The translations under genes were made by a program, and so were the position numbers. A stretch of DNA of 64,000 bases. Source: Parietichytrium sp. I65-24A (Eukaryota > Sar > Bigyra > Thraustochytrida > Thraustochytriidae). Shown piece after piece: positions 20,601 through 32,192 of the stretch; position 1 is the stretch's first letter; each line of letters starts with the position of its first letter. The DNA is taken from NCBI GenBank assembly GCA_012862575.1, contig BLSF01000016.1:600677-664676 (forward strand). The letters are read 5' to 3'. The notes beneath the pieces are model-generated. The model saw only the letters and a list, made by a program, of their open reading frames with translations, had not been told where the DNA came from and ran no database searches.

Positions 20601-22834
20601 GCCCGATTTGTTCAGCACAATATGTAATCTGCAGTTACCGGTAATTATAGAATAGAAAGAAAAGGAGAAGAGAGAAAAGAAAAGAACAGAACAGAAGAAG
20701 ACATTCTCAGAGTGATTCACATCTCCACTTCATTAGAAAAAAATGAAAGAGTAAAACCAAAGGAAATCAGAAGCTGGAATGTTGGAAGGAAGAAGAGATC
20801 GATCACGGGTGCACAGATAGCTTGCTGAAGGTCCTGAATTCTGAACTTTGAATTCGTTCCATGCTCTAAACTCTGCAAACGGCATTCGCGTTCTTGTTCC
20901 GTTTGCTCTGGCATCATTCGAGATGTTCAAGGTCGGCTTCTTCCGCGCGAGCGGTACAGCGTTGCCCGCGACAACCATAGCTGGCGCGCGACTGCCCAGC
21001 TGCGCTGTTGTTGGCCACGTTTCGCGCTATAAACGCGCGCATAAAGCTGTCTCCGAACGAATTTGAGCTGCAGCGTGGAGATTCCATCGATGCCCTTCGC
21101 ACGGCTTTCGAGTCACAGTTGATTTTTGATTCTTCATTCATTCTCTTCGTCACTCGAGCGAGAAGAGCTATTTAAAATTCCGGAGATCAGGCAATTCGGG
21201 GTTTTCTATGCGCCGTATCAATCATGTAAAAACTATTGCCGTGGTGGTCCATTCCGTCAATCAGCCAGACTTTATTTCTTGGCGAGACTTTGGATCGACA
21301 GTGCGCCGGAAATTTACTCGTTTACTCGCTACGACGGTGGAGTGCCAGCACTCCAGGCTCAGCTGGAGGAGATGCGGCTAACCGTTCGTTGAACAAACGA
21401 AAGCAAAGAACTCACTCTTGGGTCAACTTGCCTTCGCGCACTATGATCTCCGTGAAGGATTTTTGGGATCGCTCGCTTGAGTGGAGTCTCCGATCACAGC
21501 TCGTACCCTCAGCGTCGTGCCAAGTCCATTTCGCTCTCCCCGTACGTACGGAGAGTCGTCGGTTAGCACAGGAATGCACGCACTAATATATTCCCTCCGC
21601 GGTGCAGGCTACTTACAAGGCATCGAAGTGGTCCCCCATATTTTTAATTAATCAACTCCCAAAACCGTGGGATCGGGCGAGGCACATGGCAATTGTAAAT
21701 AGAGATTTATTCGTTCGTCGTTTTGACCTCAAGCTTCTCATTCTTCTCAGGCTCGGCCAAGAAAAGTGCTCCGAGGTTGCGAATGAATTGTCAACGGTTG
21801 TGGCTTACTGTGCACTTGGAAAGTAACTCTAAACATTCAATTCCTTTTTATTTGATGTAATTTTAGCAAAGGACCTCGCCGCGGGGCGTGCCCTGAATGT
21901 GACTGCTGAAGGAAGGTCGTAAAAGCAGTGCAGAGTTGACAACCGAAATCCAGTTCAGAAAAACTTTGGGATCATTCGACTTTGATGTCAACAACACACT
22001 GCGAAAAGTCAGATTCAGAACAGAAGAATTCATTCAGAATCAGTATTTAGCGTAGCCGCTATTAGTTAAAGGCCTTCTTTACCTCCTCGACTGATAGTCC
22101 ATCCTTCGCTTGACTCTTATCGAGAACGAGCTAACTATTCGCTAATCGAGATGTGGCAGTAACGAAACGATGTGGTGGGATAGGAATTCACGTAAGAGTC
22201 AGCTTTCAAGAACCAACATCACAGGCGCAAATGGACAGCAGAACTGGACACATCTGGTTCTTAGCAGCGCCGAGGAAACTTCTAGCGAGCAGTGGCCCAG
22301 AAAAAGGATCAATCCATTTCTGACTCTGCTTGGCTGTCGGTTGGGAACCAGGCATAACGTGTAGTGATTGGCGCAAAAGTTGGACACGTCCGGGAGGTGA
22401 AGCTGTACTTGCGCCTCGAAGAAGCTGAGTTGCATTCTCTTGCCGCAAGTCCTACGATACGAAATTGATGGCTCTCCACAGCTGTCGATGAACGAACGAT
22501 TGGGAAGTTGCCATCACCCCAATGCCGATTGCCTGAAACCTTTTCTAAAGATGCGTGCTGTTTATGCGGTAAAGCATGTGGGCTGAAGAAGCAGGGATAG
22601 GGTTTTATCGTTTCTTGGTGTGCACAGCTCGCGCTGGCATTTAATGACCTCTTAAGTACTTGTATCCCTAAAGCTGCTTGGAGATGTATATCCCGCAACA
22701 CTCGACGCGGAAAATTACAGATCCGGCGCGACATACTCCATGATGGTCTTCGTGTGAAGAAAAAGTGTCGACGACTCAGTAAATGATTGTTCTTGAATCG
22801 TAGCCAAGTATTGAACAATGTGCCAGAGGCGGTG
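17623..22834. other. 5-kb intergenic region, no gene supported
   Basis: Only short open frames without domains are seen. A 93-codon minus frame (18039-17758, beginning MREKEDSTHFAPRHLAAKCE) has reasonable composition but no family, and lies just upstream of the DDE gene; I leave it uncalled. The rest is AT-leaning with simple-sequence patches. Multi-exon genes with short exons could be hidden here. Confidence 0.35.
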
Positions 22835-24769
22835 ATGTCCTGGCTTGAAGCCGTCCAAAGTCGCTTCGCTTCACAGCGACGAAGTCTGGCTCGCAGGGAG
22901 GAAAGTAAAATGACGCGTGCACACGATGATAGCCACCGAGCCCCGGGCGAAGGTACGCGCGGTCTGTCGAAAACCGAAATGTCGTGGTCGTTTCTTGAAA
23001 AGCTTGGTGTCGGCAGCGTCTTAAACGATAGCAGCGACGAGGAGAGCGTGACAAGCGAAAAGGAATCCGCAATGCAACCAGCGTCGCCGCCGCCACCATC
23101 GTCCAAGCCACTTCGGCGGATCCAGATTCAAAAATTAAAGGTCCGAGAAAGCGAGAGTCCAGCCAAGGACTCAATTCCTCCGGGTAAACCGCTCAAAGCG
23201 AAGGAGAGGAGCAAGGTTCGATTTGACAAGAAAGCTCTGCCAAAAATTAATGTAATTGGGAGCGTTGCAAAATCTTCGGAAGAGACGGATTCGGACGCTT
23301 CATCATCATGTTCGGACGAGCTGCCACTGCCCCCAATGAGCGCGGAGGACTCGGTCAAGGAGTTGCCCCCACCGGCACTGGTGAAGCGTCAAAAGCCAAG
23401 ATCAAGGGATCAGAGTAAAAAGAGCGCTTCCACAGGAGACGAAGCGCCAGACTCAGTCACTATTGAGCTTGGAAAGAAACGATGGGACTCGAATGAGTCG
23501 GTAGGGAGTCACGCCACCAACTCAACGAATGCGACCATGAGCAGCTACTTGAGCAAGCTGGATGGGTTCGACATTACACGTATGTTGCAGACCAATTCAG
23601 CTGCAGGAGAGCGAACCCCTCTGTCTCCAGAAGAGATTTTGGAGAGCCCCGCAGGAGATTTGGACAATCAAATTGCGATGCTTTTGATTGACTACGCCGC
23701 CCAGCTGGAGGGGGAGCTTGAAAAGCTCAAGGCCGAGAATGCTAGTTTGATGGGTATGGCATTTGACGAAACTTATGAAGTTGCCGCTTCCAATTCCAAT
23801 GACGCGGAACTCCCCAAGGATCCATCCTTGGGCGAATACAAGCGGATCTGTTTGCAGCACGAAACAGAGATTGGCTATCTCAAAGACGAAATTGACGTTT
23901 TGGAGAATAAGCTCAAGGAATCTGACACGCAAGTTGGTCAACTAAAAAGTCAGGTCTGCAAACTTGAACTGGAGCTGGATGTTGCACGAGACGACAACGA
24001 GAACTTTAGGCACGACTTCGACGCCCAGAAGCTTGTCGAGGATCAACTCGTAGATACCATCTCCACCTTAAAGTCTCAGTTGACCCGAGCGATGGGAAAG
24101 GCGGCCGCACACGCAGCAGCGAGGCACGCCATCAGCACAAGTGGTGGCGATTCAGTGCAAGGGGTTAGTGAGTCCCCGCTACATTGTGGGGCGCATCTGC
24201 CTGAAACAGTAGATGCACAAGATACCCAATCTGTCAAAATGGAGTTTGCTACCGCACTCAAGAGAATCGACCAGCTGATCAGAGAGAATCAAGCGCTCCG
24301 CCAGCAGATGGAGGAGGAAAGGGCCATTCATGACGAGCAAGCCGAGCTTTGGGAGGCCACTCTGGCCCGGAGTTATTTTAGCGCTGAAGTTCCGACAGCT
24401 TCATCGGCAACTAGCCCGATCTACAACAGCATGCATATGTGTAACTCTCAATCACCACCTTCCTCTCCCATGCGCTCAGGTCCGGATGCGCAGGCCCAAC
24501 GGAAAGCATACCCCGGACTCAAGCTTGTCATTGACAAATCAGCGGCAGACATACCAACCAATGTGCCTCTGCACGGAAATCATCAACCGAAGAGCGCCTC
24601 TGAGGTACTGGATTGGATGAAGGTTGGTGAGTACACATTTCTAGTCGACGGAGATGCACGCAAGTACAACGTTGGTGGATACAACTTCCTTATTGATAGT
24701 CCGCGCAAACAACAGCGCTTGACCTCCGTACCTCCTCCGATAACTCGCGCAGACCTGGTCTACATCTAG
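22835..24769 (+). CDS. Long coiled-coil protein of unknown function
   Basis: 644 residues from the first ATG in frame (22835; the frame is open slightly further upstream without an ATG). Residues ~1-290 are polar, Ser/Glu/Lys/Pro-rich and probably disordered, with acidic patches. Residues ~300-440 and ~470-520 are heptad-rich (QLEGELEKLKAENASL; ETEIGYLKDEIDVLENKLK; KRIDQLIRENQALRQQMEEE). The C-terminus has a short internal duplication, GEYTFLVDGDARKY / GGYNFLIDSPRKQQ, of unknown meaning. No enzyme motif is present. A structural or scaffold role (for example cytoskeletal) is only a guess. The stop is followed by AT-rich sequence. Confidence 0.7.
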   Translation: MSWLEAVQSRFASQRRSLARREESKMTRAHDDSHRAPGEGTRGLSKTEMSWSFLEKLGVGSVLNDSSDEESVTSEKESAMQPASPPPPSSKPLRRIQIQKLKVRESESPAKDSIPPGKPLKAKERSKVRFDKKALPKINVIGSVAKSSEETDSDASSSCSDELPLPPMSAEDSVKELPPPALVKRQKPRSRDQSKKSASTGDEAPDSVTIELGKKRWDSNESVGSHATNSTNATMSSYLSKLDGFDITRMLQTNSAAGERTPLSPEEILESPAGDLDNQIAMLLIDYAAQLEGELEKLKAENASLMGMAFDETYEVAASNSNDAELPKDPSLGEYKRICLQHETEIGYLKDEIDVLENKLKESDTQVGQLKSQVCKLELELDVARDDNENFRHDFDAQKLVEDQLVDTISTLKSQLTRAMGKAAAHAAARHAISTSGGDSVQGVSESPLHCGAHLPETVDAQDTQSVKMEFATALKRIDQLIRENQALRQQMEEERAIHDEQAELWEATLARSYFSAEVPTASSATSPIYNSMHMCNSQSPPSSPMRSGPDAQAQRKAYPGLKLVIDKSAADIPTNVPLHGNHQPKSASEVLDWMKVGEYTFLVDGDARKYNVGGYNFLIDSPRKQQRLTSVPPPITRADLVYI

Positions 24770-25085
24770 CTAACCATTTCGGCCAAGACAGCTCAAACTC
24801 GAATGGCCTGTGAAAAAATCGTAAAGTACGATTTCTGTAGCGCATCTCGTTCGAGGACATATATATTATATATACTGTAGTTTTAAATTCGCTGAAAGCT
24901 CCAGCCTTTTCTTGAAGTTCTTAAAACCAAACCAGAATTGCTTTCAAAATTGTCATATACAACTTTTCGACTTTTAGCAAGAAGAAGATGCCTCAGGCTC
25001 TGGGCTGAAGTGAGAGGCATCATTTTCTAATGGCACACTGCCTGAGACTTTCCCCTGTGTGTAACGTTAGACCATTTCCATATAC

Positions 25086-25550
25086 CTAAATCGGCAAAAC
25101 AAGAGTGAAGTCCTTCTGGAGACTTTCATGTTTCTCCAACAGGCTATCCGCGTTTCTGGTATTTGGCTCCATATCAACCTTCATTTGGAGCGCTTCTCGA
25201 TGGCGATTTTTCCTCGCACTATTCCCCCGCGCCTTGACCTTCACCAAACTCTTGCTCCATGACAACGTTTCCGCTGCCGCTTCCTCCGGATTTTGCATCG
25301 TATTGGTATGGTCGCTGCTTCCTCTTCGACCACGATCTCCGCGCATTTCCCATTTCCACATCGATTCCAAGAGCCGTGGAGCATCAATTCTGCTACGCGG
25401 CGAGTCCACCTCGGACTCGATGCTATGCCTTGCGGCTTCGGCTCCGCTTGACACTTGGTTTCTAAGAAAAATTTTCATTGGGTGCAAAGTCTTTCGCAAG
25501 CTCTTTAAGCCAAGGCCACCTTCAATCTGCTTCACTCCTGTTGCAACCAA
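25086..25550 (-). CDS. Hypothetical small basic protein
   Basis: 154 residues with no stop, polar and Arg/Lys/Ser/Glu-rich. A hydrophilic central part (SIESEVDSPRSRIDAPRLLE) and a helical C-terminal part (SLLEKHESLQKDF) are visible. No family is recognised and the frame may be chance or an exon of a larger gene. Its only support is length and protein-like composition. Confidence 0.25.
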   Translation of the reverse strand: MVATGVKQIEGGLGLKSLRKTLHPMKIFLRNQVSSGAEAARHSIESEVDSPRSRIDAPRLLESMWKWEMRGDRGRRGSSDHTNTMQNPEEAAAETLSWSKSLVKVKARGNSARKNRHREALQMKVDMEPNTRNADSLLEKHESLQKDFTLVLPI

Positions 25551-26973
25551 CCGTGTCCATCCCAGTCAGCTGAGAGCCCATGCGGCGGGGGTTGCATTCT
25601 CAATCCAAAATGACAAGGCCCTTCATTCTCTCCAGCGGGGCTCCTGCTTCATGTTCGTGAACGAAATTTATAGAACCACTTGAATGACGCCGGCTTCAGA
25701 TGTCACCAAAGAAAATGCCATGAGGTTGATGGCGAGCAAGAAGAATCTCCTTTTTGGAGCTTTCCCGGCACGGTTTCCCTCTCGGGCCCCGAGAGCGAGA
25801 AAAGCCGGGCTTTCACAACACCATCTCCATCACGAGCCGTCTTACGCCACTTGAGGTTGCAGTCGCAGCGAGAAACAGGAGTGGCTCGCGTCCGCTTCAT
25901 GCCCCTTTCCGCCTCCTTTCCTTTATGGTCCGTCTCCAACGCGCGCACGCGACGCAATGCAACGCAAGCGCAACACATTCAACATCGTGGCCAACCAAGA
26001 AAGAGAGAAACACCACTAACAGTGCAAACGTAACATCGGCGTGCAGGAGTGATGAGCTGTAGGACCCCGGTGTCTCTCTCCAGTAGCCAACTGGCGTCGC
26101 TTTGAAGACTCTACAGTACGAAGATGACCGCTACCGAAGTAGGAATGGAATGAGAGATGGCATTGAGCAAGCACCGGCAAAAAATGTCGTGAACAGAGCC
26201 AATCGTCATGTCAATCAGAACTTCGGCTTTCAGCGGTTGAATATTGCCCTTCCGTCCCGCCCTCTTTAGCCTGACAGAGTAAATGTGTTGGCCATCTTTC
26301 CGACGTGAATAGTGTTTTTCACTAATAGTTGTTATGGCTGTCAACGGCTAGCTTTTTCGCGAGAAAGTTTTTGCCACGGGGGAACAAGAGGGTCACGAAG
26401 GAGGCCAAAAATAATCATTTATAGCAAATCTGTGCCAATCTGTGCAAGAACATCACTGATTGCCAGGCGAACCTGCTCCCGCTGTCATGACTTGCAACAC
26501 TGTCTACTATCAATGTAGCCAAGAGGAAGAGAGCCGAATGCTCAGCGAAAGAAATGGAGAAAGAATGCGAATGTTCGACGTAGGAAATTTGAGAGCCAAG
26601 TTATTTTAACAGGGGACAACAACCGACCAACGGATCAAAATCCAACAACGAGAGTGCTGACTATATGGAGCAGCGATCTACAAGCGGCTACTCGTGGTTT
26701 TGATAGTGAATCCATTCTGTCAAACAGGACCTGCACGTTGAAGCGTATACCGGAGAGCGCACGTCGCGTTTTCTTCTGCGGGAGGTTACTCCCCGTCAGT
26801 ACCCTCTTGGTCAGCAGAAGAGCTTGGCGAAATGCCGTTCAAATTAGCTAGGCGTAGTTGGAAGGTGAGCTGGAACGGGATGCGTATCATTGGTGAGCAA
26901 ACCCCAAACACTCGGGCGCTTACCTAGGCAAGAAAGAAAGAGAGAGTCGAACCGCTCGTCCAACTGACGCAAA

Positions 26974-27816
26974 ATGAAGTTTGCAGCTTTGCTTGGAGCC
27001 GTGCTTGTAGCCTCTGCCGAAGGCTCCCGTCTGCGGGAGGAGTTGCAAGGCAACCTGCGAAAGTATCAGAATGATCCAGTTTGCTATCAGATCTTGAACA
27101 CCTGGTGGACCACACGGACCAGTCAAAAGACTCGTGATGATATTGTCAGCATGGACGACGCGTGTTCTTCTTTTGCTGGCGATGTGGAAGCATGCAATAA
27201 CAAAGATGCTCGGACTGGCACCCTAACGACAGCTCAGCAGACAGCAGCTTGTACGATCGTTGGAGCGCACAGCGACAGGTGCATTGCAAATCCATGCAAC
27301 CATCTCAATAACGGAGAGTGCACGGTTCAGCTTACTTCTGGCCAATGCAAGTGGTGGACGACGGAAGAGGTGAGCACCCTGAACGCATACTGGACTGCAA
27401 AAGCTAACGATGCCACAGATGCCGGTGACGACGAGCTTGCCAGCGAATATCTGTCACGAAAGGTGCCCTCTCACGGATGCTACCGAAATCCTTGCAATCT
27501 CGCTGGGCTTGGAGCGTCTCCTGCCAGGGAGTGCAATGGCGGAGATTACGATGTCCCAGAGCTGTATACCTGCACTTGGTGCAAAGGACGCGGTGACAAG
27601 CTTCTCAAAGGCCAAGGAATGGGCTGCCAGATGACCACCGTTGCAACAGATGCCGAGTGCGCCCCTGTGAACAGCGCCAGTGTTGCCAAATCTTCCATTT
27701 ATCAAAGCTTGGCGAACTCAGATTGCCAATGTTCCGACTCCTACTCACTTTGCAAAGAAATAGTCTCTGTTGATGCTCGTAGTGGGGTGGCAAGCTACAA
27801 GAAACGCTTCGGATAG
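26974..27816 (+). CDS. Secreted cysteine-rich protein
   Basis: 280 residues. MKFAALLGAVLVASAEGSRL is a clear signal peptide with cleavage likely after AEG. The mature chain has about 20 cysteines in spaced pairs, including CIANPCNHLNNGECTVQ and CYRNPCNLAGLG, which resemble each other and loosely resemble EGF-like or small disulfide modules; CKWW and CTWC are paired with them, suggesting two related repeats. No catalytic motif is seen. Likely extracellular or cell-surface (thraustochytrids secrete scale and ectoplasmic-net material, but no link is shown). A T-rich and A-rich 3' flank follows the TAG. Confidence 0.75.
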   Translation: MKFAALLGAVLVASAEGSRLREELQGNLRKYQNDPVCYQILNTWWTTRTSQKTRDDIVSMDDACSSFAGDVEACNNKDARTGTLTTAQQTAACTIVGAHSDRCIANPCNHLNNGECTVQLTSGQCKWWTTEEVSTLNAYWTAKANDATDAGDDELASEYLSRKVPSHGCYRNPCNLAGLGASPARECNGGDYDVPELYTCTWCKGRGDKLLKGQGMGCQMTTVATDAECAPVNSASVAKSSIYQSLANSDCQCSDSYSLCKEIVSVDARSGVASYKKRFG

Positions 27817-27964
27817 AACCTTGACATGTTTTTGTTCGAACAGTTTATTCATATTCGTCAAATTAAAAAACAGAAAAGAAGAAGACAGCATAAAGCGCAA
27901 GAGTGAGTAAAACTTGACTCCATTTAAACGAAGCTAAAAGCCACCTTGTAGAAATTAGGCATAC

Positions 27965-28351
27965 TCACAGTACCCAGCCGCCACCAATTTGCCGTAAATT
28001 GGCGACAGCGATGGGAATGTGGTGCTTCTGACTGTCTTCAAATCGATTCCCCTGTACGCTTGTTAATTGCTCAGCCTTGTCTCGCCCCTTTCTTGCCTTG
28101 CTTGAATTGTCGCCTTGCGTCCTCCAACTCCAACTTCCCTTGCACAGTTTGGCATCCCGAATAGATAGGAAGTTGCCACTCTGACGAGCGCTCCTCCTCA
28201 GTCGGAACCGACCAGTCTCGTTTTCAGAGCCACGTGACTTGAGGCCCCTTCTGGACCCTCCAAACCCCTGAGCGTCCTCAGCGTCATCAAAACTCGGGAA
28301 TAACTCCCCGATATTGCTCGACACATTCTTGGACAACCTCGTGCTCGTCAT
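27965..28351 (-). CDS. Hypothetical small protein
   Basis: 128 residues starting MTSTRLSKNVSSNIGELFPS, then an acidic stretch and a Gly/Arg/Ser-rich section. No domain is recognised. It is convergent with the secreted Cys-rich gene (149 bases between the stops). Composition is protein-like but support is weak; it could be part of a spliced gene. Confidence 0.3.
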   Translation of the reverse strand: MTSTRLSKNVSSNIGELFPSFDDAEDAQGFGGSRRGLKSRGSENETGRFRLRRSARQSGNFLSIRDAKLCKGSWSWRTQGDNSSKARKGRDKAEQLTSVQGNRFEDSQKHHIPIAVANLRQIGGGWVL

Positions 28352-28514
28352 CTCCTGGCTAAAGCGAATCGAAGATGCAGAAGTACGTTGTTGCAGCCGC
28401 TGCAGCTACGAGACTTGCGCGCGCCCTACGAGCACACCTATCTGATCAGAGGAGAGTCACCTTGTCCCTTCCATGGAGCTGATCAAAGCCCAGAAACGCT
28501 CGCCTTTGGCATGT

Positions 28515-28727
28515 NNNNNNNNNNNNNNNNNNNNNNNNNNNNNNNNNNNNNNNNNNNNNNNNNNNNNNNNNNNNNNNNNNNNNNNNNNNNNNNNNNNNNN
28601 NNNNNNNNNNNNNNNNNNNNNNNNNNNNNNNNNNNNNNNNNNNNNNNNNNNNNNNNNNNNNNNNNNNNNNNNNNNNNNNNNNNNNNNNNNNNNNNNNNNN
28701 NNNNNNNNNNNNNNNNNNNNNNNNNNN
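28515..28727. other. Assembly gap (213 N)
   Basis: Run of N. Any gene spanning 28.4-28.9 kb is interrupted. Confidence 1.
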
Positions 28728-28859
28728 TGTGACGTCCTAGATGTTACGATATTACCAGACCAAACCAAAAAACTTTTGATGAGCCTCGGAGTTCGCGAAC
28801 AGTTCGTTGATCTCACACTTGAGCAATCTGTTGCGCGCGGAAGCTTACGTGTCTCGTGA
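28728..28859 (+). CDS. C-terminal fragment of an unidentified protein emerging from the gap
   Basis: The first 44 codons after the gap (CDVLDVTILPDQTKKLLMSL and on to SVARGSLRVS, stop at 28857-28859) read like a folded protein end, with alternating hydrophobic and polar residues. The 5' part is lost in the N run. A short frame with an Ala-rich start (MQKYVVAAAAATRLARALRA, from 28375) lies on the other side, but linking the two would be a guess. Confidence 0.3.
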   Translation, partial: CDVLDVTILPDQTKKLLMSLGVREQFVDLTLEQSVARGSLRVS

Positions 28860-29084
28860 CTTGGGTCTCTTGCGTTTCGGTCTCTTGCCGTATTTCGGGT
28901 CTGCACTTTTGAGGTCACCTTCCGGTCGACTCTTCAACAAGCTGCAAAGACAATAACAAAGCAAGGACAACAACAATGACAATAGACAAGCTCTCCATAT
29001 CGTCACAGGCTGGACATGTAATAAACTCCATCCTCATACATAAATATAACTTAACCTTGCATAAACCTTTGCGCAAGCCAAGTT

Positions 29085-29550
29085 GCCAAATTCTCATCCG
29101 GAGAACTTGTCCAACTCTTTGCGCGCGCCAAGCTCCACTCAGAGAACTTCACGCGTACCTGATTCTCATTTCATGAGAACTTGCACACATTCCTACCCGC
29201 GCCAAGTTCTCATCCAAAGAGCTTCAACCACAATTGAACACAGAGTGATTTGTAAATAAGCCAGGCACAAATGATTTGCAATTGTGACGAGTTACAAGAG
29301 AACCTGCAACTGCAGTCGGGCGTCGGAACGCCGACGCCTGCAGCCAGTTGTCAGAAAGCCAGCATGCCACCAGATGCAAGGTGATCAGATGTGAGAGAGC
29401 CTTCAACTGCAGTCAAGGACAAATAATTTGCGACTGAACCAGTCACAAATAATTTGCAATTGCGACAGGGCGCAAGACAATCTACAACTGCCGCCAGGTG
29501 TCAAAAAGCCAACACTTGCAACCAGTTGTCAGAAAGCCAGCACACGCACT
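29085..29550. repeat. Degenerate tandem repeats
   Basis: At 29085-29220 a unit containing CGCGCCAAG...TTCTCATCC...AGAACTT recurs about three times. At 29266-29368 and 29445-29545 a ~105-bp unit (ACAAATNATTTGCAATTGNG ... CAGTTGTCAGAAAGCCAGCA) is duplicated 179 bases apart. No coding potential is supported. Confidence 0.65.
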
Positions 29551-30409
29551 CAGAACCTCCCGTTTCTGATACCTTCTGGAGCCATCTGGTTCCATCGGCA
29601 CAACTCCAATTGTCCGATGGGAAGAGAACAAATGAACACGGAAATCCAGGGAACATTCCAATGATCTGCGTCCTGGTCTTGTATGTGCACATCGCCCAGA
29701 CACTACACAGTGAAGGTGGCTATGGACAAAGAGAAAGTGCTCTTGAGCGGAAATTTTTCAAAGACCAGAATGCGGTTCTTCTGCTCGATGCCTGATGTAG
29801 GGCAGAGCTGAAAACGAATGATCCTGTGGTTGGCCTTGTTTCCTCTAATGTGTAATTTGGCTGTGTAGTAGTCAGAAGTCTTCTCGCACAAATCTGTGGA
29901 AAGGCTGAAGAAATACACTGGATATTTCGTGACCTTAGATCTTTTCACCAGGACACTGTCGCTGAGCCATCTTGAACAGTTTCTGGATTTAGTTGGCCAG
30001 CGGAAAACACAGCGAAGTGAAGTCACGAAGTGAGAGCGTAAACAAACCCTATCGGAAGGTGGGGTGATCGGAAGGTGGGGTGCGGGAAACATCTGTTGCC
30101 ATCAGATAGCATCAGGTACCGGTACCGGTAGTGGTACACGCAAACGTTAAGGTTCCTTGCTCTTGCTTTTGTATCTTTACAGATACATTTGTATCTACAT
30201 AGATATAAATTAAGCCTCTCACATTGGCTACATGTCCTCGCTTCCCCGACTATCAATCGAAGTGAATCGAGCGTTTTTCGAGGGCTCAGACGGGAAACTC
30301 AAAACGCAGTGAAGTAATCATGTCTGGCCAGATACACGGATGCGCAAGGTACCAGGTAGAGATTTCTCTAAATCTTAATTTCGGACACAACAAGCGATCG
30401 TTATTTTGG

Positions 30410-30867
30410 CTTACCGGGCCTTAAAATTCAAGGTAGAGACGATTGATCTACTGTGCTACTATATTAAGGTACTAACGCAGAACTGAAGAGAATAAGACCT
30501 AGCTAGGACGCAGAGTTCAACATTTCTGTTGGGACTTACTGTTGCCAGGTTTATAATTTACAAAATTTGATTCCCATTTTTCTCTCTCTCTCTCACACCA
30601 AGTTCTTCCCTTCAGCAGCACGCCAAGGTGACGTGAGGGAACCTGAGGTCCGCTATTTGGAGTGAATTAATACTCACATGGGACAATTTTCATTTGGAGG
30701 TCAGGTGTGGGAAGTAAGGATGTAAAAGTCGTTTTGCCCATCGAGACGAAGAGAGAGAGAGAGATCATCCCCTCCTTTTGTAGCATCTCTCCGTCACTTA
30801 ATAAAATAGCGCTGACCAGCCATTCAATAACGTTGTCGCGTGCTATTTTGATTTTACTTGCCCTACA
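30410..30867. repeat. Dispersed repeat, copy A
   Basis: Begins with GGGCCTTAAAATTCAAGG and ends with TGCTATTTTGATTTTACTTG. A second copy in the same orientation lies at 31630-32192. Internal landmarks shared by both: CGCCAAGGTGAC, GTCCGCTATTTGGAGTGA, GCGCTGACCAGCCA. Copy A lacks a segment present in copy B. Confidence 0.75.
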
Positions 30868-31447
30868 AAAGCAAGGTCTCCAAGAGAGTCAAGAGAGCAA
30901 GAACAACAGGCGCTTTAAAGCGTCTGAGCGGCTCGTTGGGCGAAGGACTGGTTGACCGAGAAGTGACCGTGGTGGGGGAGGTTTCGAGTCAGCTGACCAA
31001 AAGAGCAGACGAATTTGGTTTCATGGTTTCACTTAAGACAGTCACTCGACGAGACAAAACGTAAAGCTATGCATCAAGTTTGCAAAACCTCTCTCTTCCC
31101 AAATCATGCAAGTCTGATTTTTCTTTCTTCTTCGCCACAGAACGACTTTTCTTCATCCTGATTTGCAGGCGCCAGTGTGCGAGCTTCGCACTGTGGCGCA
31201 CTTGTTTGCCTCGGCACGGCATGGCACGGTGCTCGAGTTCTGACTGTAAAGATAGTTTCCATCCCCTCAGCATATGTACTCACAGTGGCGGACACCATAC
31301 GAGACGCATCATCAAATTTGAGCAACTTTATACCAGACATAGTGTATTTTTTATGGAATGGTTCTTGAGAACTTTTTTCAAGCTTTCAAATGAGGTGCGG
31401 CAGAGGACGCGCGGGTGATTAGTCGCAGAGCTGCGCAAGTGGAGAGC

Positions 31448-31626
31448 TTAGAGTTTCGGCGGTTTCGAACCAGGTGTCCGTTCAACGGTTAGGATTTCTT
31501 GGAGCTCTGGTTCGGACATTGACTCTGTCTCTAATATACTCCTACTCGTGTATAGTGAAAACCCATCCAGCGCTTCGCGCTCGTCGCGCAGACCTCGAGA
31601 TGGGGACCTGAAGACATAAGCATGGT
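31448..31626 (-). pseudogene. Coding-like remnant of unknown origin
   Basis: The minus frame ending at 31448 reads ...SRSILETESMSEPELQEILT and ends GSKPPKL; it looks like a protein C-terminus but is cut upstream by an ambiguous base (31627) and the start of repeat copy B. No family is recognised. Confidence 0.3.
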
Positions 31627-31629
31627 CNC

Positions 31630-32192
31630 CACGGGCCTTAAAATTCAAGGTAGAGACGATTGATCTACTGTGCTACTATAGTATATAGCAAGGGACTGGA
31701 AATAGCTAGCTAGAGATATGGAATAGACTAGTTGCTGCGAGCGCGGAACTGGAAGACTAAGAATAAACTAGCTAGCTCCTATTTAGCCAGGACGTAGAGT
31801 TAGCAGTGTTCAACATTTCCGTTGGAAGTTGCAGTGCCGGCGGCCGCGGCCGCGGTAGTGACAATGCGGTGCCCAGTGCGGTTCCCTCTCACTTTATAAA
31901 ATTTGACTCTAGTTTTCTCTCTCACAACAAATTCTTTCCTTCTGTTGCACGCCAAGGTGACCTGGGGGCACCTGAAGTCCGCTATTTGGAGTGATTTAAT
32001 ACTTACTTTACGTATGGGACAGACCTCATGTGGAGCTCAGGTGTGGAAAGGGTGGAAGAATCGTTTTGCCTACAGAGACAAAAAGAGAGAGAGGGATCAT
32101 CCCCCCTTTTAGCATCTCTCCGTCACTTTAATATAATAGCGCTGACCAGCCACTCAACAACGTTGTCGCATGCTATTTTGATTTTACTTGCC
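31630..32192. repeat. Dispersed repeat, copy B
   Basis: Same orientation as copy A (30410-30867), with an extra middle segment containing GGCGGCCGCGGCCGCGG. The two copies, ~0.76 kb apart, could be diverged LTRs of a gutted element, but no TG...CA ends or retroelement coding is seen between them. Confidence 0.7.

Noticed and set aside
20067-20627. 186-codon plus frame in the 17.6-22.8 kb spacer
   Set aside because: Low-complexity Ser/Leu-rich translation without domain, signal or neighbour support; not reported as a gene.
22309-23106. 265-codon minus frame overlapping the coiled-coil gene start
   Set aside because: Mostly antisense to the coiled-coil gene with Ser/Arg-rich noise; no recognisable domain.
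31440-31500. Possible tRNA on the minus strand (a GGTTCGAAACC B-box match)
   Set aside because: No A-box at the right distance and no cloverleaf stems; the region reads better as a coding remnant.
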